Source: Photobacterium ganghwense (GTDB lineage: Bacteria > Pseudomonadota > Gammaproteobacteria > Enterobacterales > Vibrionaceae). From it: DNA of 64,000 bases. The translations under genes were made by a program, and so were the position numbers. The first letter of the stretch is position 1, and each line of letters starts with the position of its first letter. Below are positions 45,024-53,466 of the stretch, one piece after another. The notes beneath the pieces were generated by a model. It was not told the DNA's origin and ran no database searches. It saw only the letters and a program-made list of their open reading frames with translations. The stretch is from the NCBI RefSeq assembly GCF_003025595.1, contig NZ_PYMI01000002.1:310001-374000 (forward strand), written 5' to 3'.

Positions 45024-45749
45024 ATGAGCACAACCAAGAAAGTTCTTGTTGTCGATGACGATCAGGACATCCGCGAACTGCTGGATGAATATCTGACCAA
45101 AGCCGGTTTTAATGTGACGACGGCAGCGGAAGGGGAAGAAATGAAACGCCGTCTGGCAATGGGATATCCGGATCTGATTTTACTGGATGTCATGATGCCG
45201 GGGGATGACGGTTTCACCCTGTGCCAGTACATTCGCAAAACGTCTGACGTTCCTATCATTATGCTGACAGCCGTCTCTGATGAGATGGATCAGATCATCG
45301 GGCTGGAGCTGGGCGCCGATGACTATATTGCTAAACCGTTTAGTCCCCGCCAGCTTATGGCACGTATCAAGGCGTTGTTGCGCCGGGTAAAGCCAACCGA
45401 GGCACAGCAGATGCCGACCGCTCCCAAGTCGATCCGTTTTGCCAACTGGCGTCTGGATACGGCGGCACAGCGACTGTATGACCTGGATAAAGGCAAAGAT
45501 TATGAGCTCAGCGGCGGTGACTTTGCGTTGCTGATGCTGTTTCTGACCCGACCGAATGAGGTGTTGGATCGGGATACCATCTCTTTTGCCACTCGTGGGC
45601 GAGAAGCCACACCGTCAGCTCGCGGCATCGACGTGCAACTGAGCCGACTGCGTCAGCGTCTGGGTGACAAAGGCAACCAGCAGCGACTGATCAAAACCAT
45701 CCGAGGAAACGGCTATTCGTTCAACGCCGAAGTGATTTACGAAGAATAA
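45024..45749 (+). CDS. OmpR-family response regulator
   Basis: 241 aa. Receiver domain with acidic pocket D11-D13, phospho-acceptor D55 in LILLDVMMPGDDG, the Thr in IIMLTA and Lys in GADDYIAKPF. The C-terminal OmpR/PhoB winged helix is at about 140-235 (FANWRLDTAAQRLY, ELSGGDFALLMLFLTRPNEVLDRD, ARGIDVQLSRLRQRLGDKG, IKTIRGNGYSF). It is the first gene of an operon with a histidine kinase and a periplasmic solute-binding protein. Confidence 0.94.
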   Translation: MSTTKKVLVVDDDQDIRELLDEYLTKAGFNVTTAAEGEEMKRRLAMGYPDLILLDVMMPGDDGFTLCQYIRKTSDVPIIMLTAVSDEMDQIIGLELGADDYIAKPFSPRQLMARIKALLRRVKPTEAQQMPTAPKSIRFANWRLDTAAQRLYDLDKGKDYELSGGDFALLMLFLTRPNEVLDRDTISFATRGREATPSARGIDVQLSRLRQRLGDKGNQQRLIKTIRGNGYSFNAEVIYEE

Positions 45750-45800
45750 GTACGGTACAAAGCATTAGCACGACTGTGCCCGCAACGAAGGCCTGAGACG

Positions 45801-47246
45801 ATGAATTTGCGAAAACTGTGGCCAAAATCTCTGTTGGCTCGCACCCTGTGGTTCACCTTATTGGCGGTCTTTCTGGCCCAGATGATCGCCACGATTATCT
45901 GGTACGGGCAGTCTAAACAGCGCGATATTGCCGGTCTGGAATCCGCATCGGCCAGCATGGCGAACATGTTTGCCTCGACGGTCACTTTCTTCCAGTCCCT
46001 GCCGCTTGAGTACCGTCATATTGTGCTGGATCAGCTGCGTAATATGGGAGGCACGCGCTTTTTCGTCTCCTTTAACGAAGAAGAAATCCGGATTGACCCT
46101 ATCCCGGATTCGCTGATGAAAACCACGGCAGTCAGGGTGTTCGAAGATGTTTTACATGAAAAACTTCCCCGCCTGGATGTGATTCGGGTGGAGTTCTCTC
46201 GTCCGGAAACCTTACATGTCCTGAAAAATGACATTCTGTTGAGCGATCTGCCACGCTCCTGGGCGCACTATACCCTCAGTCTGGAGCCGTTGAATCCACC
46301 GATTCTGGTGGTACAGCTTGAGCTGGCTGAAAATGAATGGCTGTATATCGCAGCTTTGTTGCCTGCGCCGTATGTCAGCCTGAAAGATGAGTTTATTACC
46401 AGCCAGCAGGTGTTGTTTATGGTGTTTATCACCACCCTGTTGTTGCTGTTTACCTTCTTTATGATTCGTCGCCAGACCCGGCCGCTCAAACGGCTCGCCT
46501 ATGCTGCCAACGCGATGAGCTTTGATATTTATCAGCCGCCGCTGAAAGAAGAAGGGGCCAGTGAGTTGGTGACGGCGACTCGCGCTTTTAACCGGATGCA
46601 GTTGCGTGTTCGTCGATACATTGATGATCGCGAACACCTGTTTTCTTCTATTTCACATGACCTTAAAACCCCCATAACTCGCTTGCGCCTGCGGGCTGAG
46701 CTGATTGATGATGAAGCCAAGATCGAGAAATTTAACCGCGATCTGGATGAGCTGGAGATGATGGTGAAAGGGGCGCTGCAAACGGTGAAAGATACTGATT
46801 TGCACGAGAACCTGACCGAAGTGGATGTCAACGAGCTGCTCCATAGCATTGCCGAACGTCATAACCGTGGCCATGTCAAAGTGCATCTGCCGGATACTCC
46901 GATTGCCCCATTGATGGGTAAACCGCTGGCGCTCAAGCGTTGTTTCAGCAACCTGATTGATAATGGGGTGAAATACGGCCATGAAGTGCACTTGATCATT
47001 AAAGACGAGAAAAGCTCGCTGATTCTGATCATTAAGGATAACGGACCGGGTATTCCGGAAAAAATGCTGGAAGCGGTCTTTGAACCCTATGTTCGTCTGG
47101 CAAAAGATGACGAGGGGCACGGTCTCGGTATGGGGATTGCGCGTAACATCATCCATGCTCATGGTGGCGATATGGCTATCCACAATGCTGTGGATGGCGG
47201 TTTAGAAGTGAAGGTGTTTATCCCGCGCCTGATGAAAGAAGAATAA
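45801..47246 (+). CDS. Sensor histidine kinase (EnvZ/OmpR-type partner)
   Basis: 481 aa. TM1 is at about 10-32 (LLARTLWFTLLAVFLAQMIATII), a periplasmic sensor of about 160 residues follows, TM2 is near 205-225 (VLFMVFITTLLLLFTFFMI), then HAMP, HisKA with phospho-acceptor H286 in SSISHDLKTPITRLRLRAEL, and HATPase_c with N-box NLIDNGVKYG, G1 IIKDNGPGIPEKML and G2 GHGLGMGIARNIIHAHGG. It pairs with the response regulator 51 bp upstream. The downstream gene 6 bp away encodes a sugar-binding-type protein, so a carbohydrate signal is plausible. Confidence 0.94.
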   Translation: MNLRKLWPKSLLARTLWFTLLAVFLAQMIATIIWYGQSKQRDIAGLESASASMANMFASTVTFFQSLPLEYRHIVLDQLRNMGGTRFFVSFNEEEIRIDPIPDSLMKTTAVRVFEDVLHEKLPRLDVIRVEFSRPETLHVLKNDILLSDLPRSWAHYTLSLEPLNPPILVVQLELAENEWLYIAALLPAPYVSLKDEFITSQQVLFMVFITTLLLLFTFFMIRRQTRPLKRLAYAANAMSFDIYQPPLKEEGASELVTATRAFNRMQLRVRRYIDDREHLFSSISHDLKTPITRLRLRAELIDDEAKIEKFNRDLDELEMMVKGALQTVKDTDLHENLTEVDVNELLHSIAERHNRGHVKVHLPDTPIAPLMGKPLALKRCFSNLIDNGVKYGHEVHLIIKDEKSSLILIIKDNGPGIPEKMLEAVFEPYVRLAKDDEGHGLGMGIARNIIHAHGGDMAIHNAVDGGLEVKVFIPRLMKEE

Positions 47247-47252
47247 CTGAAC

Positions 47253-48500
47253 ATGAAACGACCTCGCACTCTGCTTGCATTGTGGTTGGCGTGTAGCACG
47301 ACCAGTGTGACTGCCGGTGATGTGGAGATTCTGCACTGGTGGACATCCGGCGGAGAAGCCAATGCCGCAACTTATCTCAAGGACAACATTGAAGCGCGCG
47401 GCCATCACTGGAAAAACTTTGCCATTGCCGGTGGTGGCGGTGAAAGTGCCATGACGGTGCTGAAAACCCGTGCGGTATCGGGCAATCCCCCATCGGCAGC
47501 CCAGCTGAAAGGGCTGGATATTCAGGAATGGGGACGCTTAGGTTTTCTGAGTGATCTCAGTGTTGTGGCCGACGAGGCGCACTGGCCGGAAGTGGTGCCA
47601 GACGTGGCACGCCGGATCATGCTGTACAACGATCAGTATGTGGCTGTCCCGGTCAATATCCACCGGGTTAACTGGTTATGGGCCAATCCGGCCATACTGG
47701 CCAAAGTCGGAGTGGAAGTCCCTCGTACCCTGCCTGAGTTTTTTGCTGCGGCAGACAAAATCAAACAAGCGGGATATATTCCGCTTGCGCACGGTGGTCA
47801 GCAATGGCAGAACGTGACGCTGTTTGAGACAATTGCATTGGCGGTGCTGGGCGCGGAGGGGTATCAACGGGCCTTTGTGGATTTGGATATGAGTGTGCTT
47901 TCCAGCCCGAAAATGGTCGAGGTGTTTCGCCAGTTTCTGCGGCTGAGGGACTATATTGATCCGGGCTATCGTGGGCGGGACTGGAACAGCGCCACTGAAA
48001 TGGTCAGTCGGGGCGAGGCCGCGATGCAGATTATGGGGGATTGGGCCAAAGGGGAATTTGCCGCAGAAGGGCTAAAGCCGGGGCAGGATTATCTGTGTGT
48101 GGCAGCGCCCGGCACTGTAGGACAGTTTACCTACAACATTGACAGTTTTGCCTTTTTCAAGCTGACGAACGAGGCCGATATCAAGGCCCAGCAGGATCTT
48201 GCCCGTATCCTGCTCGACAAAACGTTTCAGGTTGGGTTTAACCAGCGCAAAGGGTCGATCCCGGTTCGGATGGATATGGACATGACGCCATTTGACCAGT
48301 GTGCCCGAGACTCCATGACAGTGTTCCGGGAGAGCTTAACAAACGGTGGCCTAGTGCCGAGTCTGTCGCAGGGTATGGCCTCGACCAGTTATGTACAGGC
48401 CGCGATTTCTGATGTAGTCAGTGATTACTTCAATGCCAAGGCGGCCGATCCGGAGCAAGCGGCACAGCGTTTGGCTCGCGCGGTCAAATCCGCGATGTAG
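47253..48500 (+). CDS. Family-1 extracellular solute-binding protein (sugar type)
   Basis: 415 aa with a signal peptide (MKRPRTLLALWLACSTTSVTAG). The mature opening GDVEILHWWTSGGEANAATYLKDNIEARGHHWKNFAIAGGGGESAMTVLKTRAVSGNPPSAAQLKG is typical of the glucose/mannose-binding (GtsA-like) group of SBP family 1; later VPVNIHRVNWLWANPAIL and MQIMGDWAKGEFAAEGLKPGQDYLCVAAPGT. It follows the kinase gene by 6 bp. No ABC permease or ATPase gene is nearby, so it may serve the kinase as a periplasmic sensor or work with a transporter encoded elsewhere. Confidence 0.9.
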   Translation: MKRPRTLLALWLACSTTSVTAGDVEILHWWTSGGEANAATYLKDNIEARGHHWKNFAIAGGGGESAMTVLKTRAVSGNPPSAAQLKGLDIQEWGRLGFLSDLSVVADEAHWPEVVPDVARRIMLYNDQYVAVPVNIHRVNWLWANPAILAKVGVEVPRTLPEFFAAADKIKQAGYIPLAHGGQQWQNVTLFETIALAVLGAEGYQRAFVDLDMSVLSSPKMVEVFRQFLRLRDYIDPGYRGRDWNSATEMVSRGEAAMQIMGDWAKGEFAAEGLKPGQDYLCVAAPGTVGQFTYNIDSFAFFKLTNEADIKAQQDLARILLDKTFQVGFNQRKGSIPVRMDMDMTPFDQCARDSMTVFRESLTNGGLVPSLSQGMASTSYVQAAISDVVSDYFNAKAADPEQAAQRLARAVKSAM

Positions 48501-48659
48501 CCAGATTGAGCTGGAACTATTTGGTGGTAATTATTGTAAACAACACACGCTAGTTGCCTATTTTCCTTATACTTATAGCCAGAAGTCGTCAATGAATGCC
48601 GTTGCGTTTCCGTTGCGGAGAGTGCCGGGATACTGGCGCGAGTTTGGGGAGAGAAGGCA

Positions 48660-49175
48660 ATGAAACTGTTGTTTTTGCTTCGTCATGCAAAGTCGTCCTG
48701 GGATGATCCATCGCTCGAAGACCATGCCCGCCCGTTGAGTAATCGCGGACTGAAAAATATTCCAAAGATGGTACACCGCCTCAATGCATGGCAGTGGGGA
48801 CCGCAGCTGATCCTGACCAGCTCCGCGCTGCGTGCGAGTGAAACGGCCGGGTTATTTGCCCAGACGCTGTACAGCCGTCCGAAGCTTGAGGCTCGCGAGG
48901 AACTTTATACTGAATCGGCGTTTGAGTTGATGGATGTGATCCGTTCCTGTACCAATGTCGCCGATCGGATAATGCTGGTGGGCCACAATCCGGCGATCAC
49001 CAACTTGGCACAGATGCTCGGGCTCAAAGCCGATTCGATTCCGACGTGTGGTGTGGTGGTGTTTGCGTTTGAAGTTGACTGCTGGAGTGCGATTGATTCC
49101 GGGCAGGCGACAGTCCTCTATTTTGACTACCCAAAGCGCGCCCGTCCTCAGCCGGAAGAGCTGATGGGTGACTGA
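48660..49175 (+). CDS. sixA: Phosphohistidine phosphatase SixA
   Basis: 171 aa. Histidine-phosphatase fold with the catalytic RHG variant RHAKSSW at the N-terminus (MKLLFLLRHAKSSWDDPSLEDHARPLSNRGLKNI) and the second His in MLVGHNPAITNLAQML. SixA-type proteins dephosphorylate Hpt/HPr-like phosphohistidines. A large Hpt-containing kinase lies 11 kb away, but no link is shown. Confidence 0.9.
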   Translation: MKLLFLLRHAKSSWDDPSLEDHARPLSNRGLKNIPKMVHRLNAWQWGPQLILTSSALRASETAGLFAQTLYSRPKLEAREELYTESAFELMDVIRSCTNVADRIMLVGHNPAITNLAQMLGLKADSIPTCGVVVFAFEVDCWSAIDSGQATVLYFDYPKRARPQPEELMGD

Positions 49176-49285
49176 TTTTTACCAATCATTGGTGTTATTT
49201 GGCTGAAAGTTGCGCAAGCGGTTGGTTTTTCTAAAATTCAGGGTTTACAAGCTAGCCGTCCCCCGTTATTATTCGCCGCAATTAC

Positions 49286-49376
49286 GGAGAGATGGCTGAG
49301 TGGTTGAAAGCACCGGTCTTGAAAACCGGCATACGTTAATAGCGTATCTAGGGTTCAAATCCCTATCTCTCCGCCA
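49286..49376 (+). tRNA. tRNA-Ser (anticodon TGA), copy 1
   Basis: 91 nt with a 7-bp acceptor stem (GGAGAGA / TCTCTCC), anticodon loop CTTGAAA giving TGA (reads UCA), the long variable arm of serine tRNAs (CATACGTTAATAGCGTATC), T-loop GGTTCAAATCC and an encoded CCA end. An identical copy lies at 57834-57924. Confidence 0.97.
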
Positions 49377-49417
49377 CATTCTGGAAATTGGGCGAAAGCC
49401 GAATTTCACAAAGAATT

Positions 49418-49494
49418 GGAGCGGTAGTTCAGTTGGTTAGAATACCGGCCTGTCACGCCGGGGGTCGCGGGTTCGAGTCCCGTCCGCTCCGCCA
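49418..49494 (+). tRNA. tRNA-Asp (anticodon GTC), copy 1
   Basis: 77 nt: acceptor GGAGCGG / CCGCTCC, D-loop AGTTGGTTAGA, anticodon loop CTGTCAC giving GTC, T-arm GCGGGTTCGAGTCCCGT and encoded CCA. It follows tRNA-Ser by 41 bp and is identical to the copy at 57966-58042. Confidence 0.97.
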
Positions 49495-49946
49495 CTACAA
49501 CGAAGCCTCGTCAGAAATGACGGGGCTTTTTTGTTTGTGTTGGGGGTTAGGTTTGCCCTGCGGTCAAATGAGTCCCGCTGGATCGCCAGCCCGGCCGTTC
49601 CGCCACGACAGCGAAGCCTCGTCAGAAATGATGGGGCTTTTTTGTTTGTGTTGGTTTAGGTTTGTCCTGCGGACAAATGAGTCCCGCTGGAGCGCCAGCC
49701 CGGCCGTTCCGTCACGACAACGAAGCCTTGTCAGAAATGACGGGGCTTTTTTGTTTGTGTTGGGTTTAGGTTTGTCCTGCGGTCAAATGAGTCCCGCTGG
49801 AGCGCCAGCCCGGCCGTTCCGCCACGACAACGAAGTCTCGTCAGAAATGACGGGGCTTTTTTGTTTGTGGTGAGTTTAGGTTTGTCCTGCGGACAAATGA
49901 GTCCCGCTGGAGCGTCCACCCGGCCGTTCCGCTACGACAACGAAGC
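49495..49946 (+). repeat. Array of four ~110-bp tandem repeats after tRNA-Asp, copy 1
   Basis: Units begin CGAAGCCTCGTCAG at 49501, 49612, 49721 and 49831, with a fifth start cut off at 49941. Each unit holds a terminator (GCCTCGTCA / TGACGGGGC then TTTTTTG), a TTTGTCC TGC GGACAAA-type hairpin, GTCCCGCTGGAGCGCCAGC, and ends CCGTTCCGCCACGACAA, a near copy of the tRNA-Asp 3' end with CCA and the bases after it. Open frames across this array are not genes. The layout resembles the tyrT repeats of E. coli. Confidence 0.9.
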
Positions 49947-50042
49947 AGGATCAAGCCGTTTTAAGTTAAGTGGCTTGGTTAGGAGCTGGCTTACCGTTAT
50001 GATTCGGCCATTCTCCTGGTGGGTGCCGGAATAAGGGTTTGC

Positions 50043-50807
50043 ATGAAATCAACGATGACATTGTTAGGTTTGGGGATGTTGTTGGCCGGTTCAGTGATGG
50101 CGGCTGATACAAATGTCTCTGTTGAGTACCTGGCAACAAAAGGTAAAGAAGACAAGGCTGCGCGGCAGCTTATAGAGAAAAGCGGTATCAATGAAACGCT
50201 GACTGGGCTTTCTGACGCTTATTTTCCGTTTAAGGAAACGTTGACGGTAAGGTACGGCGGAGAAGAAGGACCGCTGTACGATCCAGAAACACATATTGTT
50301 TATATTCCTTACTCATTTGTGACCGAATCACTGCATTATTTTCGGGAAAATGACTACGAAAAACGGTTTGGAAAAGCGCCGAAGCTGGGGGCGATTGATA
50401 CGGTGCTTCATACTTTACTCCATGAAGCCGGGCATGCATTTGTCGAAGACCACAATATTCCAGTGTTGGGCAAGGAAGAAGATGCTGTCGATAACTTTGC
50501 AACCCTGATGCTGATCAATTACGTGGAAGGTGGAGATGACGCCGCCATCAGTGCCGCAGATATGTTTGCGTTTGAGTCTGACGATCGCCCGGATTATTAC
50601 GAACTCAGCGAATATATTGATGAGCACAGTTTCGACTTACAACGGTATTTTTCAACCTTGTGTCTGGTTTATGGTAGCGACCCTGAGAAACATAAGAATT
50701 TGCTGGATGAGGTCGAAAAAGAGGATCTTGCCGAGCGAAAAGAGTTATGTATAGCGCTTTTTCAGCAGTTGGATCACAACTGGCATCGCTATCTTGTCAG
50801 CAAATAG
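50043..50807 (+). CDS. DUF4344-like putative secreted metallopeptidase
   Basis: 254 aa from the ATG at 50043, with AAGGG five bases upstream. Signal peptide MKSTMTLLGLGMLLAGSVMAA. Zinc motif HEAGH (DTVLHTLLHEAGHAFVEDHNIPVLGKEEDAVDNFATLML), followed by the second E-rich helix typical of DUF4344. Also LYDPETHIVYIPYSFV. It is probably periplasmic and of unknown substrate. It follows the tRNA repeat array. Confidence 0.78.
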   Translation: MKSTMTLLGLGMLLAGSVMAADTNVSVEYLATKGKEDKAARQLIEKSGINETLTGLSDAYFPFKETLTVRYGGEEGPLYDPETHIVYIPYSFVTESLHYFRENDYEKRFGKAPKLGAIDTVLHTLLHEAGHAFVEDHNIPVLGKEEDAVDNFATLMLINYVEGGDDAAISAADMFAFESDDRPDYYELSEYIDEHSFDLQRYFSTLCLVYGSDPEKHKNLLDEVEKEDLAERKELCIALFQQLDHNWHRYLVSK

Positions 50808-50841
50808 CGGCGTTATAGCTGAACATCACAGCCCGTTTAAT

Positions 50842-50865
50842 GACCGTCCCCAAGCGGAGACGGTC
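50842..50865. other. Hairpin between convergent metallopeptidase and potD-like genes
   Basis: GACCGTC / GACGGTC with a 10-nt loop, 35 bp from the plus-strand gene and 15 bp from the minus-strand gene. No T-run; a possible shared transcript end. Confidence 0.4.
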
Positions 50866-50879
50866 TGAGTGCCAACGAC

Positions 50880-51914
50880 TTAGCTTTTCAGAAGCTGCCA
50901 GTATTTTTCGTAGATATGGATGGCCGCGCCAATGTCATTGGTGAACTCGCCTTTTTCGATATCTTCGTCAGTTGGGAAAATGGTCTGGTTGTCCCGGACG
51001 TCCTGAGGCAGCAGCGCTTCTGCTTTGTCGTTGGAGGCAGGGAAACCGTACTCTTCGACGATTTTCACCTGATTTTCCGGCCGGTAGATAAAGTCGATGA
51101 ACTTGTGCGCCAGGTCTTTGTTATCGCTGCCTGCCGGGATAATGAAGTTATCCATCCATAGAATCGAACCTTCTTTCGGGTAAATGAAGGCCAGCTCTTT
51201 CATCTCTTTCTGCGCCAGATAGGCATTACCGTTCCACTGCATGCCAATGTTGGCTTCACCGGTAATAAACGGGACGTGCGGGGCATCGGAGTTATAAACC
51301 ACCACATTCGGGCGAAGTTTCAGCAGGTACTCATAGGCGGCTTTGACTTCGGCTTCATTGGTCGAGTTGATACTGTGTCCCTGTGCTTTCAGTGCCATGC
51401 CAAAGACATCACGCACATCGTCCAGCAGCATTACCTGCATGGCGAACTCTTTCTTCCACAAATCGTTCCAGCCTGAAACCTGCTCAGGCTTGATTACGTC
51501 AGAATTGTAAGCAATACCGGTCACGCCCCAGACGTATGGCAATGAATAGTCGTTGTTCGGGTCGAACTGCTGGCCCAGCAAACCCGGCTTAATGTCTTTC
51601 AGGTTTGGCAGTTTGCTCTTGTCAATTTTGGCCAGCATGCCTTCGCGCGACATCTTCTGAATAAAGTAAGTAGAGGCAAACGCCACATCGTAGCCTTTGT
51701 TATCCAGCAACTTCAGCTTGGTATACATACTCTCGTTATTTTCGAACGTTGAGTAGTTGATTGTGACGTTGTATTCCTTTTCGAATGCTTTCAGTACCTC
51801 AATCGGCATATATTCCGCCCAGTTGTACACATTCAGTACGTTGCTGGCCGCAGAAGCATTCAGTGTGGACAGTGCAAATATAAGTGCAGTCACCCCTTTA
51901 ATTACTTTATGCAT
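50880..51914 (-). CDS. potD: Spermidine/putrescine-binding periplasmic protein (PotD/PotF-like)
   Basis: 344 aa with a signal peptide (MHKVIKGVTALIFALSTLNASA). Family features: NVLNVYNWAEYMPIEVLKAFEKEYNVTINYSTFENNESMYTKLKL, DVAFASTYFIQKMSREGML, LPYVWGVTGIAYN, ANIGMQWNGNAYLAQKEM, WMDNFIIPAGSDNKDLAHKFIDFIYRPENQV. It should bind spermidine or putrescine. No potABC genes are present. It is divergent from a PuuB-like oxidase, 189 bp away, so the pair suggests polyamine use. Confidence 0.9.
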   Translation of the reverse strand: MHKVIKGVTALIFALSTLNASAASNVLNVYNWAEYMPIEVLKAFEKEYNVTINYSTFENNESMYTKLKLLDNKGYDVAFASTYFIQKMSREGMLAKIDKSKLPNLKDIKPGLLGQQFDPNNDYSLPYVWGVTGIAYNSDVIKPEQVSGWNDLWKKEFAMQVMLLDDVRDVFGMALKAQGHSINSTNEAEVKAAYEYLLKLRPNVVVYNSDAPHVPFITGEANIGMQWNGNAYLAQKEMKELAFIYPKEGSILWMDNFIIPAGSDNKDLAHKFIDFIYRPENQVKIVEEYGFPASNDKAEALLPQDVRDNQTIFPTDEDIEKGEFTNDIGAAIHIYEKYWQLLKS

Positions 51915-52103
51915 GTTTTCATAGTCCTTTTAACAGGCAGAGTCCGTATTGACGAGGCGAATGATAGGATAGGGGGGATACCTGTCAAAGGCGATAAGTC
52001 ATTATTTTGAATCTCGTCTCGATAATAAATTGCTTGTCTGGGTAATGAACCCGTGACACCATGCGCGCCAATTTTCATAGGCACAATTTTGCGAGCAGCA
52101 GAC

Positions 52104-53384
52104 ATGGTTAAAGACAGTCAGTACATTGATAGTTATTATCAGGCGACCGTGACCCCTTTCCCGCAGCAACCTTCTCTGGATCAATCGGTTGAAGCCGATG
52201 TCTGCATCATCGGTGGTGGCATGACAGGTCTTTCCGCGGCCATTGAATTGCGCCAAAAAGGCTATTCGGTCGTGGTGCTGGAATCCCGTCGTCTGGCTTG
52301 GGGCGGATCTGGCCGAAACGGTGGCCAATGTCTGGTGGGCTATTGTCTGGGGCTGCGTGAAGTGGATGAAACCTATGGTCCGGAATGGGGCAAACAACTG
52401 TGGGATTTATCCTGTGAAGCCGTGGATATCGCCCGCGAACGCATCGAAACATTCAAGATTGACTGTGATTTCCAGCAAGGATACATCGAGTTAGCTCTGA
52501 ATAAGAGTCAGGAAGCGGAACTGCAATCCTGGCTGGAGCTGAAACAGAGCCGGTATGACTATCCAAGCGCCAGCTGGTGGGACAAGGACGACATCAATCA
52601 GGTTGCCCACACCGAGCATTATCTCGGGGGATTGTTCGACGCCAATAGTGCGCACTTACATCCTCTAAACTATACCCTGGGTCTGGCTCGTGCAGCGCTG
52701 GAACTGGGGGCAACCTTGTACGAAAATACATCGGCGCTAAAAATTGAAAAAGGTCAGCCCCATGTAATTCACACCGATAAAGGCAGGGTAAAAGCCCGTC
52801 AGGTGTTACTGGCCTGCAATGCGTATCTGGATGGATTAGACAGAAAAGCGCAGAGTGTGGTGCTGCCGGTGGCGTCCTATATCGCAGTGACGGAGCCGCT
52901 GGGTGATCGCCAGCCGATCAGTAACAAGATGGCGATGTCTGATCTGAATAATTGCCTGGATTATTATCGTCCTACCGCGGATGGGCGGATTCTGTTTGGC
53001 GGCGTGAACCACCCGTTCAATGGGGAATATGCCGACTCTATGGAGCGACTGCGTCAACGCATGATCAAGGTGTTCCCACAATTGTCAGATGTCAGGATGG
53101 ACTACCACTGGGGCGGGTTGTTCGCGGTGACCCGTTCGTACATGCCGCAGATCGATCATCTGGGTCACGATATCTACGTTGCACACGGTTACACCGGTCA
53201 TGGCGTCGGACTCACTAACATTGCCGGTCGGGTTGTGGCCGAAGCGATGTCGGGCACTGCCGAGCGTTTCGATGTGTTTGCCAGAATCAAGCATGGCTGG
53301 ATTCCGACCCCGAAGGTGCTGCGAACACCAGCGTTAGCACTGGCGGTGTGGAAAGCTAAGCTGGAAGATGCGCTGGAGCGCTGA
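52104..53384 (+). CDS. puuB: FAD-dependent oxidoreductase (gamma-glutamylputrescine oxidase-like)
   Basis: 426 aa from the ATG at 52104 (MVKDSQYIDSYYQATV). DAO-fold with the dinucleotide motif ADVCIIGGGMTGLSAAIELRQKGYSVVVLES and the PuuB-type WGGSGRNGGQCLVGY; C-terminal YVAHGYTGHGVGLTNIAGRVVAEAMSG. PuuB oxidises gamma-glutamylputrescine. The divergent potD-like gene supports a polyamine role, but puuACD are not in the window, so other glycine/D-amino-acid-type substrates remain possible. Confidence 0.87.
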   Translation: MVKDSQYIDSYYQATVTPFPQQPSLDQSVEADVCIIGGGMTGLSAAIELRQKGYSVVVLESRRLAWGGSGRNGGQCLVGYCLGLREVDETYGPEWGKQLWDLSCEAVDIARERIETFKIDCDFQQGYIELALNKSQEAELQSWLELKQSRYDYPSASWWDKDDINQVAHTEHYLGGLFDANSAHLHPLNYTLGLARAALELGATLYENTSALKIEKGQPHVIHTDKGRVKARQVLLACNAYLDGLDRKAQSVVLPVASYIAVTEPLGDRQPISNKMAMSDLNNCLDYYRPTADGRILFGGVNHPFNGEYADSMERLRQRMIKVFPQLSDVRMDYHWGGLFAVTRSYMPQIDHLGHDIYVAHGYTGHGVGLTNIAGRVVAEAMSGTAERFDVFARIKHGWIPTPKVLRTPALALAVWKAKLEDALER

Positions 53385-53402
53385 TCATTCCACGGGCACA
53401 GA

Positions 53403-53423
53403 GGGCAGCATGGGCTGCCTTTT
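53403..53423 (+). terminator. Intrinsic terminator after the puuB-like gene
   Basis: GGCAGC ATGG GCTGCC followed by TTTT, about 20 bp past the stop codon. A short stem, but in the right place. Confidence 0.6.
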
Positions 53424-53466
53424 GTCTTCTTGTTGCCCGGGTTTGTGCGTTGCCCTAAGTGGCCGG

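Noticed and set aside
49388-49873. Long plus-strand frame across the first tRNA repeat array, and similar frames at 57936-58602
   Set aside because: They run through tRNA-Asp and the tandem terminator repeats; the 'protein' is just the repeat translated several times.
49495-49946. CRISPR array
   Set aside because: The repeat unit is ~110 bp with no unique spacers, contains a terminator and a tRNA 3' end, and has no cas genes nearby.
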